Origin: Inquilinus sp042743185
GTDB lineage: Bacteria; Pseudomonadota; Alphaproteobacteria; DSM-16000; Inquilinaceae
Direction: 5' to 3'
Length of the DNA: 64,000 nucleotides
Assembly: GCF_042743185.1 (NCBI RefSeq)
Contig: NZ_JBHYMS010000004.1
Location: forward strand, 1-64,000
Below are positions 35,600 to 47,090 of the stretch, one piece after another. How positions within the stretch are numbered: position 1 is the first letter of the stretch; each line of letters starts with the position of its first letter. The position numbers and the translations under genes were made by a program. Below the pieces are notes generated by a model. That model had not been told where the DNA came from. It did not search any database and saw only the letters and a list, made by a program, of their open reading frames with translations.

Positions 35600-37441
35600 T
35601 CATTCCGTCGACCGGAACCAGCGCTCGCCGACATCCTCGGCCCGGCGGCGCTCCAGCTCCTCGCTGTAGCGGCGCAGGGCGTAGGCCTCGCTGACATAGC
35701 CGATGATCCGCCGCTCCTGCGCGTCGCTGACCACCGGCAGGGTCTCGGTCTCCGCCGCCTGGAACAGCTCCAGCGCCGTGCGGATGGTCTGGCCGGGCAG
35801 CAGGATATAGGCGGCGGCGTGGCGCAGCGTGCCGATCTCGGCGGTCTCCGCCTCGGCGTCGTGGTCGGAATTGTGCGCATCCGACACCTGCACCACGCCG
35901 GCGGCGCGGCCGGCGGCATCGGTGACGAAGACGCGCTGGGTCGACCCGACCGGGAACTGCTTGCGGAAATCGGCCACCGTCGTCGTCTCCGGCACGCTGC
36001 GGGCGTCGCGGCGCATCAGCCGGGCGACGGTCAGGTCGCGGATCCAGCCCACATCCTGGGCGCCGCGGATCGCCTCGCCGCGCAGGTGGAAGCGCCAGGT
36101 GGCGAAGGAATAGCCGAACAGGTGCCGCACCACCGCGGCCGCGACCACCACCCCGACCATCACGCCGATGGTGACGGAGAAATCGCCGCTCAGCTCCAGC
36201 GCCAGGAAGGTCATGGTCAGGGGCCCGCCGATCACCGCGGCCGCCATCGAGGCCATGCCGACCAGGGAATAGGCCAGGTGCTCGACCGGATGGCCGGGCA
36301 GGGCCAGCGCCGTCAGCTGGGCCAGGATGCCGCCGAACAGCGCGCCAGTCAGGAGAGAGGTGAAGAACAGGCCGCCGCGGAAGCCGGCGCCGAGCGAGAT
36401 CGCCGCCGCCGCCGTCTTGGCGACCAGCAGCAGGGCCAGGGCGGTCAGGGGCGGCGCCAGGGTCAGGTCGGCATAGAGCGCGCCGTGGCCGGAGCTCAGC
36501 ACCTCCGGGAAGCGCAGCGCCATCAGCCCGACGATCAGCCCGCCCACGGCGGGGCGCAGGATCTGCGGCAGGGCCAGCCGGCGCATCGCCCGCTCGGTCC
36601 AGGTGACGCCCTGCATCATCAGGATGCCCAGGCCGGCGCAGGCCAGGCCGATCAGGACGAAGATCGCGTAGTCGCCGGCGTGCAGGCCGGTGGTCCAGGT
36701 CACCGTCAGGAACGGGCCCTCGTCCAGCAGCACCCGCTCCACCGCCGTGGCCGCCAGCGCCGCCGCAACCACCGGCGCCAGCGTCGCCGCGGTGTAGGCG
36801 CCCATGATCAGCTCGAAGGCGTAGAAGGTGCCGGCCAGCGGCGCGTCGAAAGCAGCCGCGATGGCGGCGGCGGTGCCGCAGCCGACGATGGTGCGCAGAT
36901 CGGCCCGGCGCAGCCGGAAGATCTGGCCGATGCGCGAGGCGAAGCCGCCGCCGATCTGGGTGTAGCCGGCCTCCATGCCGACCGAGGCGCCAACGCCGCT
37001 GGACATCAGCGTGGCGCCGGCGACGACGAAGCCGTCGCGCAGCGACATCCGGCCGCCATAGAGGGCATTGGCCTCGATCGGGTCGACCGGCGGGCGGGGG
37101 CGCCAGCGGCTGATCGCCCACATCGCGGCGCCGAAGGCCAGGCCGCCCAGCACCGGCACCAGCACGGTCAGCATCGGGCTGGTGTCGATGCTGGCGCTCA
37201 GGCGCTGGCCGCTCGGCAGGCCGAACAGCAGCTCGTGCACGAGCTGCAGCCCCCAGCGCAGGGCGACCACGGCGAGGCCGACGACCACGCCGATCGCCAC
37301 CGCCAGCAGCGGCAGGGCGATGTCGTTGGCGCGCACGGCGCTGCGCAGCCGGGTCCACAGATGCAGGCGCAGCAGCTGCCGGCGCAGGAAAGGGCGCTGG
37401 GGCGGGGAGATTGTCGCGTCTTCGGCCTGGGGCGTGGCCAT
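35600..37441 (-). CDS. ClC-type chloride channel with CBS domains
   Basis: This 613-residue membrane protein has about ten hydrophobic segments, then two C-terminal CBS domains (from about residue 460). The selectivity regions are SSGVGASVGMEAGYTQIGGG (with the gating glutamate in GxEAG), GAGFRGGLFFTSLL and GMASMAAAVIGGPLTM. It conducts or exchanges chloride. The start at 37441 (MATPQAED) is chosen over 37498, which adds a low-complexity stretch. The CBS pair probably senses adenine nucleotides. Confidence 0.88.
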   Translation of the reverse strand: MATPQAEDATISPPQRPFLRRQLLRLHLWTRLRSAVRANDIALPLLAVAIGVVVGLAVVALRWGLQLVHELLFGLPSGQRLSASIDTSPMLTVLVPVLGGLAFGAAMWAISRWRPRPPVDPIEANALYGGRMSLRDGFVVAGATLMSSGVGASVGMEAGYTQIGGGFASRIGQIFRLRRADLRTIVGCGTAAAIAAAFDAPLAGTFYAFELIMGAYTAATLAPVVAAALAATAVERVLLDEGPFLTVTWTTGLHAGDYAIFVLIGLACAGLGILMMQGVTWTERAMRRLALPQILRPAVGGLIVGLMALRFPEVLSSGHGALYADLTLAPPLTALALLLVAKTAAAAISLGAGFRGGLFFTSLLTGALFGGILAQLTALALPGHPVEHLAYSLVGMASMAAAVIGGPLTMTFLALELSGDFSVTIGVMVGVVVAAAVVRHLFGYSFATWRFHLRGEAIRGAQDVGWIRDLTVARLMRRDARSVPETTTVADFRKQFPVGSTQRVFVTDAAGRAAGVVQVSDAHNSDHDAEAETAEIGTLRHAAAYILLPGQTIRTALELFQAAETETLPVVSDAQERRIIGYVSEAYALRRYSEELERRRAEDVGERWFRSTE

Positions 37442-37570
37442 GGTCGCCGCCGTGTCGGGAGGTTCAGCCCTTGTGGCCGACCCCGGCGGGCGGCGCAAGG
37501 GGACGAGGGCTCGACGAATGGTCGCAACTCCGCTCTAACCGGATCGGGGGCGAAAGACGAAGGTGACGCG

Positions 37571-37744
37571 ATGGTCCTGATCGGCTGCTTCCTGCCCTTC
37601 ATCCTGGCGCTGGCCGGCGCCGTGGCCGGGCACCTCCTCGGCAGCGGCAGCATCGGTCTCTGGGGCATGGGCATCGGCTTCGTCGCCGGGCTGGTCCTGG
37701 CGGCGGCGATCGGCGCGGTGGCGATGCGGTCCAAGCGCGACTGA
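37571..37744 (+). CDS. Small membrane protein
   Basis: This 57-residue protein has two hydrophobic segments (residues 2-21 and 28-50), is glycine- and alanine-rich, and ends in a basic tail (MRSKRD). A ribosome-site-like AGGTGA precedes the ATG. I recognise no family. It lies between the ClC gene start (divergent) and the DUF3309 gene. Confidence 0.6.
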   Translation: MVLIGCFLPFILALAGAVAGHLLGSGSIGLWGMGIGFVAGLVLAAAIGAVAMRSKRD

Positions 37745-37819
37745 TCGGCCCGGCCGGCAGGAACTCACATTTCCCAGCTCCTATTGAGAGAATCAGCGCG
37801 AACAACGCGAGGTGCCGTC

Positions 37820-37978
37820 ATGGGCATCGGAACCATTCTGCTGGTCATCCTGATCATCCTCCTGATCGGCGCCTTCCCGTCCTGGCCGTACAGCAGCGGC
37901 TGGGGCTACGGGCCGAGCGGGATCCTCGGGGTGATCGTCATCGTCCTGCTGATCCTGGTGCTGATGGGGCGAATATAG
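37820..37978 (+). CDS. DUF3309 family membrane protein
   Basis: This 52-residue protein has one long hydrophobic segment at residues 2-18, then the conserved FPSWPYSSGWGYGPSGI and another hydrophobic tail. It matches the DUF3309 family, whose members are tiny membrane proteins often linked to stress responses. The ATG at 37820 has GCGAGG before it. Its last 41 bases overlap the 3' end of the coq7 gene on the other strand. Confidence 0.8.
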   Translation: MGIGTILLVILIILLIGAFPSWPYSSGWGYGPSGILGVIVIVLLILVLMGRI

Positions 37979-38579
37979 CCCGGGCCATGCGGGCGGAATC
38001 ACCCCAGGTCGACAGCCAGATCAGCAGGTCGGTGATCACGGCGATCAGCGCATAGAGCCGCCCCCGGGCATGGCCGGGCCCCAGCTGCGCCTCGGCCGTG
38101 CGCAGATGAGCGATCTCCTCGACATTGATGTCGCGGATGATGGCGCCGACGCCGTCATCCTTGCCCGCCAGGAAGTGCAGCTGGTCGCCGAGATGGCGGT
38201 GCACCGCGGCCTCGACCGCGGCGGTGCAGATCCAGATCGTCCGCCGCCCGGCCAGCGCGGTGGCGAAGCCCAGGACGATGCCGCCCAGGCTCCACAGCCG
38301 CATCACCCGGCAGGGGCGGGAGCCGCGGGTCGGCATGGCGCCGCGGAACAGGCGGCAATGCCGGATCTCGTCGGCCCGCATCGCCTCCAGGCGCGTCACT
38401 AGATCCGGCCACAGCCGGCGGGCGACGGCGATCTGCGCGCCGTAGATCCGGATCGCGCCGTATTCTCCGGCATGGTTGACGCGCAGGATCCGGGCGATGG
38501 TCCGCCGGTCGCGACCCGAGATGCCGGCGGCAGGGCTGGCGGCGACGGCGGCATCGAGCGACGGGTCCGCGGCGGCCAT
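37938..38579 (-). CDS. coq7: Demethoxyubiquinone hydroxylase Coq7
   Basis: This 213-residue di-iron enzyme hydroxylates demethoxyubiquinone in ubiquinone synthesis. The ferritin-like ligands are in RVNHAGEYGAIRIYG (Glu), RADEIRHCRLF (Glu-x2-His), AAVEAAVHRHLGDQL (Glu) and INVEEIAHLRTAE (Glu-x2-His). It is longer at the C-terminus than many relatives because the frame runs past the usual end (IWLSTWGDSARMARAIFAPS). The start overlaps no frame but follows hrpB by four bases, in the same direction, so the two are likely co-transcribed. Confidence 0.9.
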   Translation of the reverse strand: MAAADPSLDAAVAASPAAGISGRDRRTIARILRVNHAGEYGAIRIYGAQIAVARRLWPDLVTRLEAMRADEIRHCRLFRGAMPTRGSRPCRVMRLWSLGGIVLGFATALAGRRTIWICTAAVEAAVHRHLGDQLHFLAGKDDGVGAIIRDINVEEIAHLRTAEAQLGPGHARGRLYALIAVITDLLIWLSTWGDSARMARAIFAPSAPGSAGR

Positions 38580-38583
38580 GGCT

Positions 38584-41055
<2,472 letters not shown>

Positions 41056-41117
41056 GGCGCTCCGGACTGGGCCTCGGGAGGCCTATTCCTGCACCAGGTG
41101 CAACGCCCGCTCCAAGG

Positions 41118-41813
41118 CTAATAGCCGAGCGTCACCATCGAGTAGATGTCGCTGCCCATCTCGACCGCGTTCAGCACCGGGGCCCTGCGGCCGCCGGAGA
41201 CGGTGCCGCGCACCACGAGCGGCCGGCCGGGGGCCAGGCGGCTGCGGTCGGGGTCCATGGCCAGGGCAAAGGCCGGAGAGAAGCGGATCACGGTCTTGTC
41301 CTTCAGGATCACGCCGTCGGGCCGGCCAGAGGCGTCGGACAGCACGAAGTCGATCAGGCCGCTCTTCTCGGTCAGCATCGGCTGGGCCGGGACATAGACG
41401 GTGGTCGCGGCGGGTGCCGAGATCACGACGGGCGGCGACGGTGGCGGCGTCACCCGCGCCGGCGGCGCCGGCCGGACCACTCGCGGGGCAGCGGCGGCGA
41501 CCGCCACCGGCGGCGCGGCGGCAACCACGCGCGGCGGGGCCGCGACCACGGCGGCCGGGGCGGTGCGCGGCGGCGCATAGGTCACGGTGGGCGGCGGGGG
41601 CGACACCGGGGCCGGCGCGGCCGCGATCACCCGCGGCGCGGTGTAGGCCGGCGGCACGGCCGCCGGCTGCGGCTCGACCTGCGCGGCCTGCTGCGCGGTC
41701 TCGGGTTCGGTCGGATAGGCCCAGGGCGTGATGTCGGTGAGATCGGAGCAGGCGGTCAGGCCGGTCGCGGCCAGGGTGACCGCCACGGCCATTCGGGAAA
41801 TACGGTCTCTCAT
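41118..41813 (-). CDS. Proline/alanine-rich lipoprotein, unknown
   Basis: This 231-residue protein has a lipoprotein signal (TLAATGLTAC; Cys about 22). Its middle part, residues about 40-135, is low-complexity (proline, alanine, valine). A globular C-terminal part follows from LTEKSGLIDFVL, with VIRFSPAFALAMDPDRSRL and NAVEMGSDIYSMVTL. It is probably attached to the outer membrane, with the flexible part spanning the periplasm. The ATG at 41813 has GTGAGGGCG before it. I recognise no family. Confidence 0.65.
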   Translation of the reverse strand: MRDRISRMAVAVTLAATGLTACSDLTDITPWAYPTEPETAQQAAQVEPQPAAVPPAYTAPRVIAAAPAPVSPPPPTVTYAPPRTAPAAVVAAPPRVVAAAPPVAVAAAAPRVVRPAPPARVTPPPSPPVVISAPAATTVYVPAQPMLTEKSGLIDFVLSDASGRPDGVILKDKTVIRFSPAFALAMDPDRSRLAPGRPLVVRGTVSGGRRAPVLNAVEMGSDIYSMVTLGY

Positions 41814-42048
41814 CGCCAACGCCCTCACTGCTCGCGACCGCCGGTCGGTACGACGCCGGCTTCAATACGCAAGTATGCTCCGTTTCTCATAAACAGTCGT
41901 GAAACATTCGGATATCGAAAATGCTTGCCGTTCCGGGAAGAAGAAGGGGGCCATGCGCGGAACCGGCTTGCACCCCCGGGGTGCGGCGGGTAGAGGACGC
42001 GATCCCCGTTCGTCCGCCTTGTCGTTCCCTGCCCCTGGAGTCCCGATC

Positions 42049-43560
42049 ATGTCCGACAGCGTCGAGAGCGTCCGCGCCCCGCACGACGATGCCGACAACC
42101 CGCTGAAGACGCCGCGGCTGGAGAAACTGCGGGCGCTGCGGGCGAAGGGGATCGACCCCTACCCCTACCATTACGAGAAGACGGCCGACGCCGCCGGGCT
42201 GCAGGCGCGCTACGCCGAACTGCCGGCCGAGGCGGAGAAGCCGGAAGACGTGGTCCGCATCGCCGGCCGCATCCGCGCCTACCGCAACAGCGGCATGTTC
42301 ATCGACCTGCACGATGCCGGCGGCAAGATCCAGGTGTTCTGCCACAAGGACTATGCCGACCCGGCGACGCAGGAACTGGTCGGGCTGCTCGACATCGGCG
42401 ACCTGATCGGGGTCGAGGGCTTCATCCGCCGCACCAAGCGCGGCGAGCTGACCATCAACGCCCAGCATGTCGACCTCTTGGCCAAGACGCTGCTGCCGCT
42501 GCCGGAGAAGTACCACGGCCTGACCGATGTCGAGGCGCGCTACCGCCAGCGCTATCTCGACCTGATCATGAGCGAGGAGAGCCGCGAGACCTTCCGCGCC
42601 CGCAGCCGGATCGTCGCCGACATCCGCCGGCTGATGCAGGAGCGCGGCTTCCTCGAGGTCGAGACGCCGATGCTGCACCCGATCCTGGGCGGGGCCTCGG
42701 CCCGGCCGTTCGTGACGCATCACAACACGCTCGACATGGACCTGTACCTGCGCATCGCGCCGGAGCTGTACCTGAAGCGCCTGATCGTCGGCGGCGTGTC
42801 GGAGCGGGTGTTCGAGATCAACCGCAACTTCCGCAACGAGGGCATCTCGACCCGGCACAATCCGGAGTTCACGATGCTCGAGCTGTACCAGGCCTATGCC
42901 GACTACACCGACATGATGGCGCTGGCCGAGGACATCTTCGCCGCCGCGGCCAGGGCGGCGACCGGCGGCACCGCGGTGACCTTCGGCGAGCACCGGATCG
43001 AGTTCGGCGGCCAGTTCCGCCGCGCCCCGATGACCGAGCTGGTGCGCGAGGCGACCGGCGTCGACTTCCTGCAGATCGAGGACGCCGAGGCGGCCAGGGC
43101 CGCCGCGCGGGGCCTGCAGCTCAAGGTCTCGGGCAAGGAGAACTGGGGCCAGGTGGTGGAGCTGGTGTTCGGTGAGACGGTCGAGCACACGCTGATCCAG
43201 CCGACCCATGTCACCGACATGCCGAAGGAGATCTCGCCGCTGGCCAAGGCGCATCGCAGCGACCCGCGCCTGACCGAGCGGTTCGAGACCTATGCCAATG
43301 GCTGGGAGCTGGCCAACGCCTTCTCCGAGCTCAGCGACCCGCAGGACCAGTATGAGCGCTTCGCCGCCCAGGTCGCGGCCCGCGACGCCGGCGACGACGA
43401 GGCCCAGATGATGGACCGCGACTACGTCACGGCGCTGGAATACGGCCTGCCGCCGACCGGCGGCATGGGCATCGGCATCGACCGGCTGGTGATGCTGGTC
43501 ACCAACTCCGCCTCGATCCGCGACGTCATCCTGTTCCCGACCCTGCGGCCCAGGAAGTAG
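42049..43560 (+). CDS. lysS: Lysyl-tRNA synthetase, class II
   Basis: This 503-residue enzyme charges tRNA-Lys. The N-terminal OB fold holds the GIDPYPY region and DLHDAGGKIQVFCHKD. The catalytic part has motif 2 (FEINRNFRNEGISTRHNPEFT) and motif 3 (GMGIGIDRLVMLVTN). The start at 42049 follows CTGGAGT, nine bases ahead. The gene stands alone; a repeat follows the stop. The 220 bases upstream (41829-42048) are probably its promoter. Confidence 0.98.
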   Translation: MSDSVESVRAPHDDADNPLKTPRLEKLRALRAKGIDPYPYHYEKTADAAGLQARYAELPAEAEKPEDVVRIAGRIRAYRNSGMFIDLHDAGGKIQVFCHKDYADPATQELVGLLDIGDLIGVEGFIRRTKRGELTINAQHVDLLAKTLLPLPEKYHGLTDVEARYRQRYLDLIMSEESRETFRARSRIVADIRRLMQERGFLEVETPMLHPILGGASARPFVTHHNTLDMDLYLRIAPELYLKRLIVGGVSERVFEINRNFRNEGISTRHNPEFTMLELYQAYADYTDMMALAEDIFAAAARAATGGTAVTFGEHRIEFGGQFRRAPMTELVREATGVDFLQIEDAEAARAAARGLQLKVSGKENWGQVVELVFGETVEHTLIQPTHVTDMPKEISPLAKAHRSDPRLTERFETYANGWELANAFSELSDPQDQYERFAAQVAARDAGDDEAQMMDRDYVTALEYGLPPTGGMGIGIDRLVMLVTNSASIRDVILFPTLRPRK

Positions 43561-43579
43561 GGCTCTACCGGCAGGCATC

Positions 43580-43660
43580 GTAGATTGGGTTCGCGTGAGC
43601 GAACCCAACATCCCGCCATTCGATGAACCTGTTGGGTTCGCTGCCGCGAACCCAACCTAC
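43580..43660. repeat. Nested-palindrome repeat, copy 6
   Basis: This 81-base copy has one change in the first arm (GTAGATTGGG). The two halves are joined by a 21-base spacer. It lies between lysS and the convergent dnaE2 gene, a position like that of copies 3, 4, 5 and 7. Confidence 0.9.
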
Positions 43661-43699
43661 GATGATATGCGGTGAAGGCGCGTCGCGCCTCGTCCCGCC

Positions 43700-46600
43700 T
43701 CATTTGAAATCCCGGCTCTTCAGCGTCACCCGGTGGCCGCGGGCAGGGTCGGCGCGGGGGCGGGACTGGTGGCCGGGGTCGAGCACCACCTGGTCGGTGC
43801 CGCGGGCCAGGACCGGCAGCTGGTCGGTCCAGTCGACGAAGCGCTCGGCGACCACATGGATCACCATGTGCTCGCCCTCGCCCACCTTCTGCACCCGGCC
43901 CTCGCAGGCCAGCAGGCGCCCGGCATAGACGGCGCGGCGGTACTGCTCCGACACATGCGACCAGACCACGATGTTGGCGGCGCCGCTCTCGTCCTCGATG
44001 GTGACGAAGATGGTGTCCTTGGCGGTCTGCGGCCGCTGCCGGAACAGCACGATGCCGGCGATGCGGATGCGGGCGCCGTCGCGGGTCTCGTCGTCGCGCA
44101 GGAAGCGGGCCGGGACGATGCCGAGCCGCTGGAGCGCCGGGCGCAGCAGCGCCAGGGGATGGCGGGTCAGCGACAGGCCGGTGGTGGCGTAGTCCTCCAG
44201 CACCTCCAGCCCCGGCGGCAGGGGCGGCAGCTCGGCCTCCGGCTCCTCGAACAGCGCCAGCTGGGCCGGCCGGGCGGCGAACAGCGGCAGGGCCTCGCCC
44301 GCCACCCCGGAGACCGCCCACAGCCCCTGCTGCCGGTCGAGGCCCATCGAGCCGAAGGCGGCGGCCTCGGCCAGCCGGTTCAGGGCGCGGGCGGAGACGC
44401 CGGCGCGGCGGGCGAGGTCGGCCGGCGAGGCGTAGCCGGCGCCGCGCCGTTCCATGACCCTCTTGCCCTCCTCCTCGTTCAGCCCCTTCACCAGGCGCAG
44501 GCCCAGGCGTACGGCATGGTCGCGGCCGCCGGTGGGTTCCAGGGTGCAGTCCCAGTCGCTGCGGTTGACGTCGACCGGACGGATCTCGACGCCGTGCTCG
44601 CGCGCGTCGCGCACCAGCTGGGCCGGGGCGTAGAAGCCCATGGGCTGCGAGTTGATCAGGGCGCAGCAGAACACCTCGGGGTGGTGGTGCTTCACCCAGG
44701 CGCTCTCATAGACCAGCAGCGCGAAGGAGGCGGCATGCGCCTCGGGGAAGCCGTAGCTGCCGAAGCCCTTGATCTGGTTGAAGCAGCGCTCGGCGAAGTC
44801 GCGCTCGTAGCCGTTGGCGATCATGCCGTCGATGAAGCGCCGCTCGTACTGGTGGATCGTGCCCTCGTTGCGGAAGGTGGCCATGGCCCGGCGCAGCCGG
44901 TCGGATTCGCCGGGCGTGAACCCCGCCGCGACGCTGGCCAGCTTCATGCCCTGCTCCTGGAACAGCGGCACGCCCAGCGTCTTCTCCAGGACGCCGCGGA
45001 TCTCCGGCTTGGGGTAGGTCACCGGCTCGATCCCGTCGCGGCGCCGCAGATAAGGGTGCACCATGTCGCCCTGGATCGGCCCCGGCCGGACGATCGCGAC
45101 CTCGATCACCAGATCGTAGAATGTCTTCGGCTTCAGCCGCGGCAGCATCGACTGCTGGGCCCGGGATTCGACCTGGAACACGCCGATCGAATCGGCGCGG
45201 CTCAGCATCTCGTAGACCTCGGGATCCTCGCGCGGCGTCATGCCGAGGGTCAGCGGCTCCGGGTACCGCTCCGGATAATGCTTGTTCATCAGGTCGAAGC
45301 CGCGCTTCAGGGCGGTGAGCATGCCCAGCGCCAGCACATCGACCTTCAGCATGCCGACGGCGTCGAGGTCGTCCTTGTCCCAGCAGATGACGGTGCGGTC
45401 GTCCATCGCCGCGTTCTCGATCGGCACCATCTCGTCCAGCCGCCGTCGGGCGAAGACGAAGCCGCCGGTGTGCTGGCTGAGATGGCGGGGAAAGCCCATC
45501 AGCTCGACCGCGAGCTCCAGCGCCAGGCGCAGCCGGGGATCGGCCGGGTCCAGCCCGGCCTCGCGCACCTGGCCCTCGTCCAGCCCGGTCATGCTCCAGC
45601 CCCAGACGGAGCCGGACAGAGCGCCGATCATGTCCTCCGACAGGCCCATCGCCTTGCCGACGTCGCGCACCGCGCCGCGGGTGCGGTAGCAGATCACGGT
45701 CGCGGTCAGGGCGGTGCGGTGGCGGCCGAACTTCTCGTAGATGTGCTGGATCACCTCCTCGCGCCGCTCGTGCTCGAAATCGACGTCGATGTCGGGCGGC
45801 TCGTGGCGTTCCTCGCTGACGAAGCGTTCGAACAGCAGGTCCATCCGCACCGGGTCGATGGCGGTGATGCCGAGGCAGTAGCAGACGACGCTGTTGGCCG
45901 CCGAGCCGCGGCCCTGGTTCAGGATGCCGATCTTCTCCTGGCTGGCGAAGGCGACGATGTCGGCCACGGTCAGGAAGAAGGGGGCATAGTCGCGCCGGCC
46001 GATCAGGTCGAGCTCGCGGTCGATCTGGGCCTGGACCTTCTCGGGCACGCCGCCGGGATAGCGCCGCGCCGCGCCCTCCCGGGTCAGCTGCTCCAGCCGC
46101 TCCTGCGCCGAGACGCCGTCCGGGGCGATCTCCTCGGGATACTCGTAGCCCAGCTCGTCCAGGCTGAAGCGGCAGCGTTCGGCGATCTCGACCGTCCGCT
46201 CCAGCGCCTCGGGGTGGTCGCGGAACAGCCGCGCCATCTCGCCGGGCGACTTCAGGTGCCGCTCGGCATTGGCCTCCAGCCGCCAGCCGGCGTCGTCGAT
46301 GGTGCAGTGCTCGCGGATGCAGGTGACCACGTCCTGCAGCCGCCGCCGCTCCGGCACGTGGTACAGCACGTCGTTGGTGGCGACCAGCGGCACCCGCACC
46401 CGCCGCGCCAGCTCGGCCAGATCGGCCAGGCGGCGGGCATCGTCGCCGCGGTAGCGGTGGCTGGCGGCGAGGAACAGGCGCTTCGGTGTCTCGGCCCGCA
46501 GCCGGGCCAGATGGTCGGCGAAGGCGTCGTCGATCCGGTCCGGCGGCAATGCCACCAGGATCTGCCCGTCCAGCCAGGGCGGCAGGTCGGCGGAGGCAAG

Positions 46601-46939
46601 GTCGCACTGCCCCTTCTTCGCCCGCCGGTTGCCGATGGTCAGCAGCCGGCACAGCCGGCCGTAGGCCGCACGGTCGGTCGGATAGCACAACAGGCTCGGC
46701 GCGTCGGCCAGGTCCAGCCGGCAGCCGACGATGTAGGGGATGCGGCAGGCCTTCTGCCGGTCCTCGTCGCGGTTGGCGATGACATGGCCGCGGACGATCC
46801 CGGCCAGGGTGTTGCGGTCGGTCACGGCGATGGCGGACAGGCCCAGCAGGATCGCCGTCTCCACCAGCTCCTCCGGATGCGACCCGCCGCGCAGGAAGGA
46901 GAAGTTGGTGGTGACCTGCAGCTCGGCATAGGCGGTCAT
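43700..46939 (-). CDS. dnaE2: Error-prone DNA polymerase DnaE2 (ImuC)
   Basis: This 1079-residue protein is a C-family polymerase without the beta-binding tail of DnaE1. The PHP domain starts with AELQVTTNFSFLRGGSHPEE. The polymerase acidic residues are in PPDIDVDFEHERREE. Other blocks are GRGSAANSVVCYCLGIT, LSQHTGGFV and FKGFGSYGFPEAHAASFA (part IKGFGSYGFPEAHAASFA). It works with ImuA and ImuB in translesion synthesis. The start MTAYAELQ at 46939 is conserved; the ATG at 46963 adds eight residues. It is the last gene of the cassette, after a 151-base gap that holds a different repeat. Confidence 0.96.
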   Translation of the reverse strand: MTAYAELQVTTNFSFLRGGSHPEELVETAILLGLSAIAVTDRNTLAGIVRGHVIANRDEDRQKACRIPYIVGCRLDLADAPSLLCYPTDRAAYGRLCRLLTIGNRRAKKGQCDLASADLPPWLDGQILVALPPDRIDDAFADHLARLRAETPKRLFLAASHRYRGDDARRLADLAELARRVRVPLVATNDVLYHVPERRRLQDVVTCIREHCTIDDAGWRLEANAERHLKSPGEMARLFRDHPEALERTVEIAERCRFSLDELGYEYPEEIAPDGVSAQERLEQLTREGAARRYPGGVPEKVQAQIDRELDLIGRRDYAPFFLTVADIVAFASQEKIGILNQGRGSAANSVVCYCLGITAIDPVRMDLLFERFVSEERHEPPDIDVDFEHERREEVIQHIYEKFGRHRTALTATVICYRTRGAVRDVGKAMGLSEDMIGALSGSVWGWSMTGLDEGQVREAGLDPADPRLRLALELAVELMGFPRHLSQHTGGFVFARRRLDEMVPIENAAMDDRTVICWDKDDLDAVGMLKVDVLALGMLTALKRGFDLMNKHYPERYPEPLTLGMTPREDPEVYEMLSRADSIGVFQVESRAQQSMLPRLKPKTFYDLVIEVAIVRPGPIQGDMVHPYLRRRDGIEPVTYPKPEIRGVLEKTLGVPLFQEQGMKLASVAAGFTPGESDRLRRAMATFRNEGTIHQYERRFIDGMIANGYERDFAERCFNQIKGFGSYGFPEAHAASFALLVYESAWVKHHHPEVFCCALINSQPMGFYAPAQLVRDAREHGVEIRPVDVNRSDWDCTLEPTGGRDHAVRLGLRLVKGLNEEEGKRVMERRGAGYASPADLARRAGVSARALNRLAEAAAFGSMGLDRQQGLWAVSGVAGEALPLFAARPAQLALFEEPEAELPPLPPGLEVLEDYATTGLSLTRHPLALLRPALQRLGIVPARFLRDDETRDGARIRIAGIVLFRQRPQTAKDTIFVTIEDESGAANIVVWSHVSEQYRRAVYAGRLLACEGRVQKVGEGEHMVIHVVAERFVDWTDQLPVLARGTDQVVLDPGHQSRPRADPARGHRVTLKSRDFK

Positions 46940-46973
46940 GGGGCCGCCGGCAGCGCAACCCACCGCTCTCTTC

Positions 46974-47062
46974 TGTCATCGCCGGGCTTGACCCGGCGAT
47001 CCAGGGGCCACCCAGAGCGGCTCCTGCCGCCCTGGATGCCCGGGTCAAGCCCGGGCATGACA
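46974..47062. repeat. Inverted-repeat element of a second family
   Basis: This 89-base element has arms TGTCATCGCCGGGCTTGACC... and ...GGTCAAGCCCGGGCATGACA. Each arm is itself a hairpin (CGCCGGG-CTTGA-CCCGGCG and GCCCGGG-TCAAG-CCCGGGC), and inner sequences CCAGGG and CCCTGG also pair. It lies between imuB and dnaE2 in an otherwise compact operon. Similar elements are common in alphaproteobacterial genomes. It may form a strong RNA structure between the two genes. Confidence 0.8.
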
Positions 47063-47090
47063 ACAAAGGAACGGGACGAAACCGTCGCCA

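Noticed and set aside
41446..41640. Possible collagen-like or repeat domain in the lipoprotein
   Set aside because: It is a proline/alanine/valine low-complexity stretch without a regular repeat unit.
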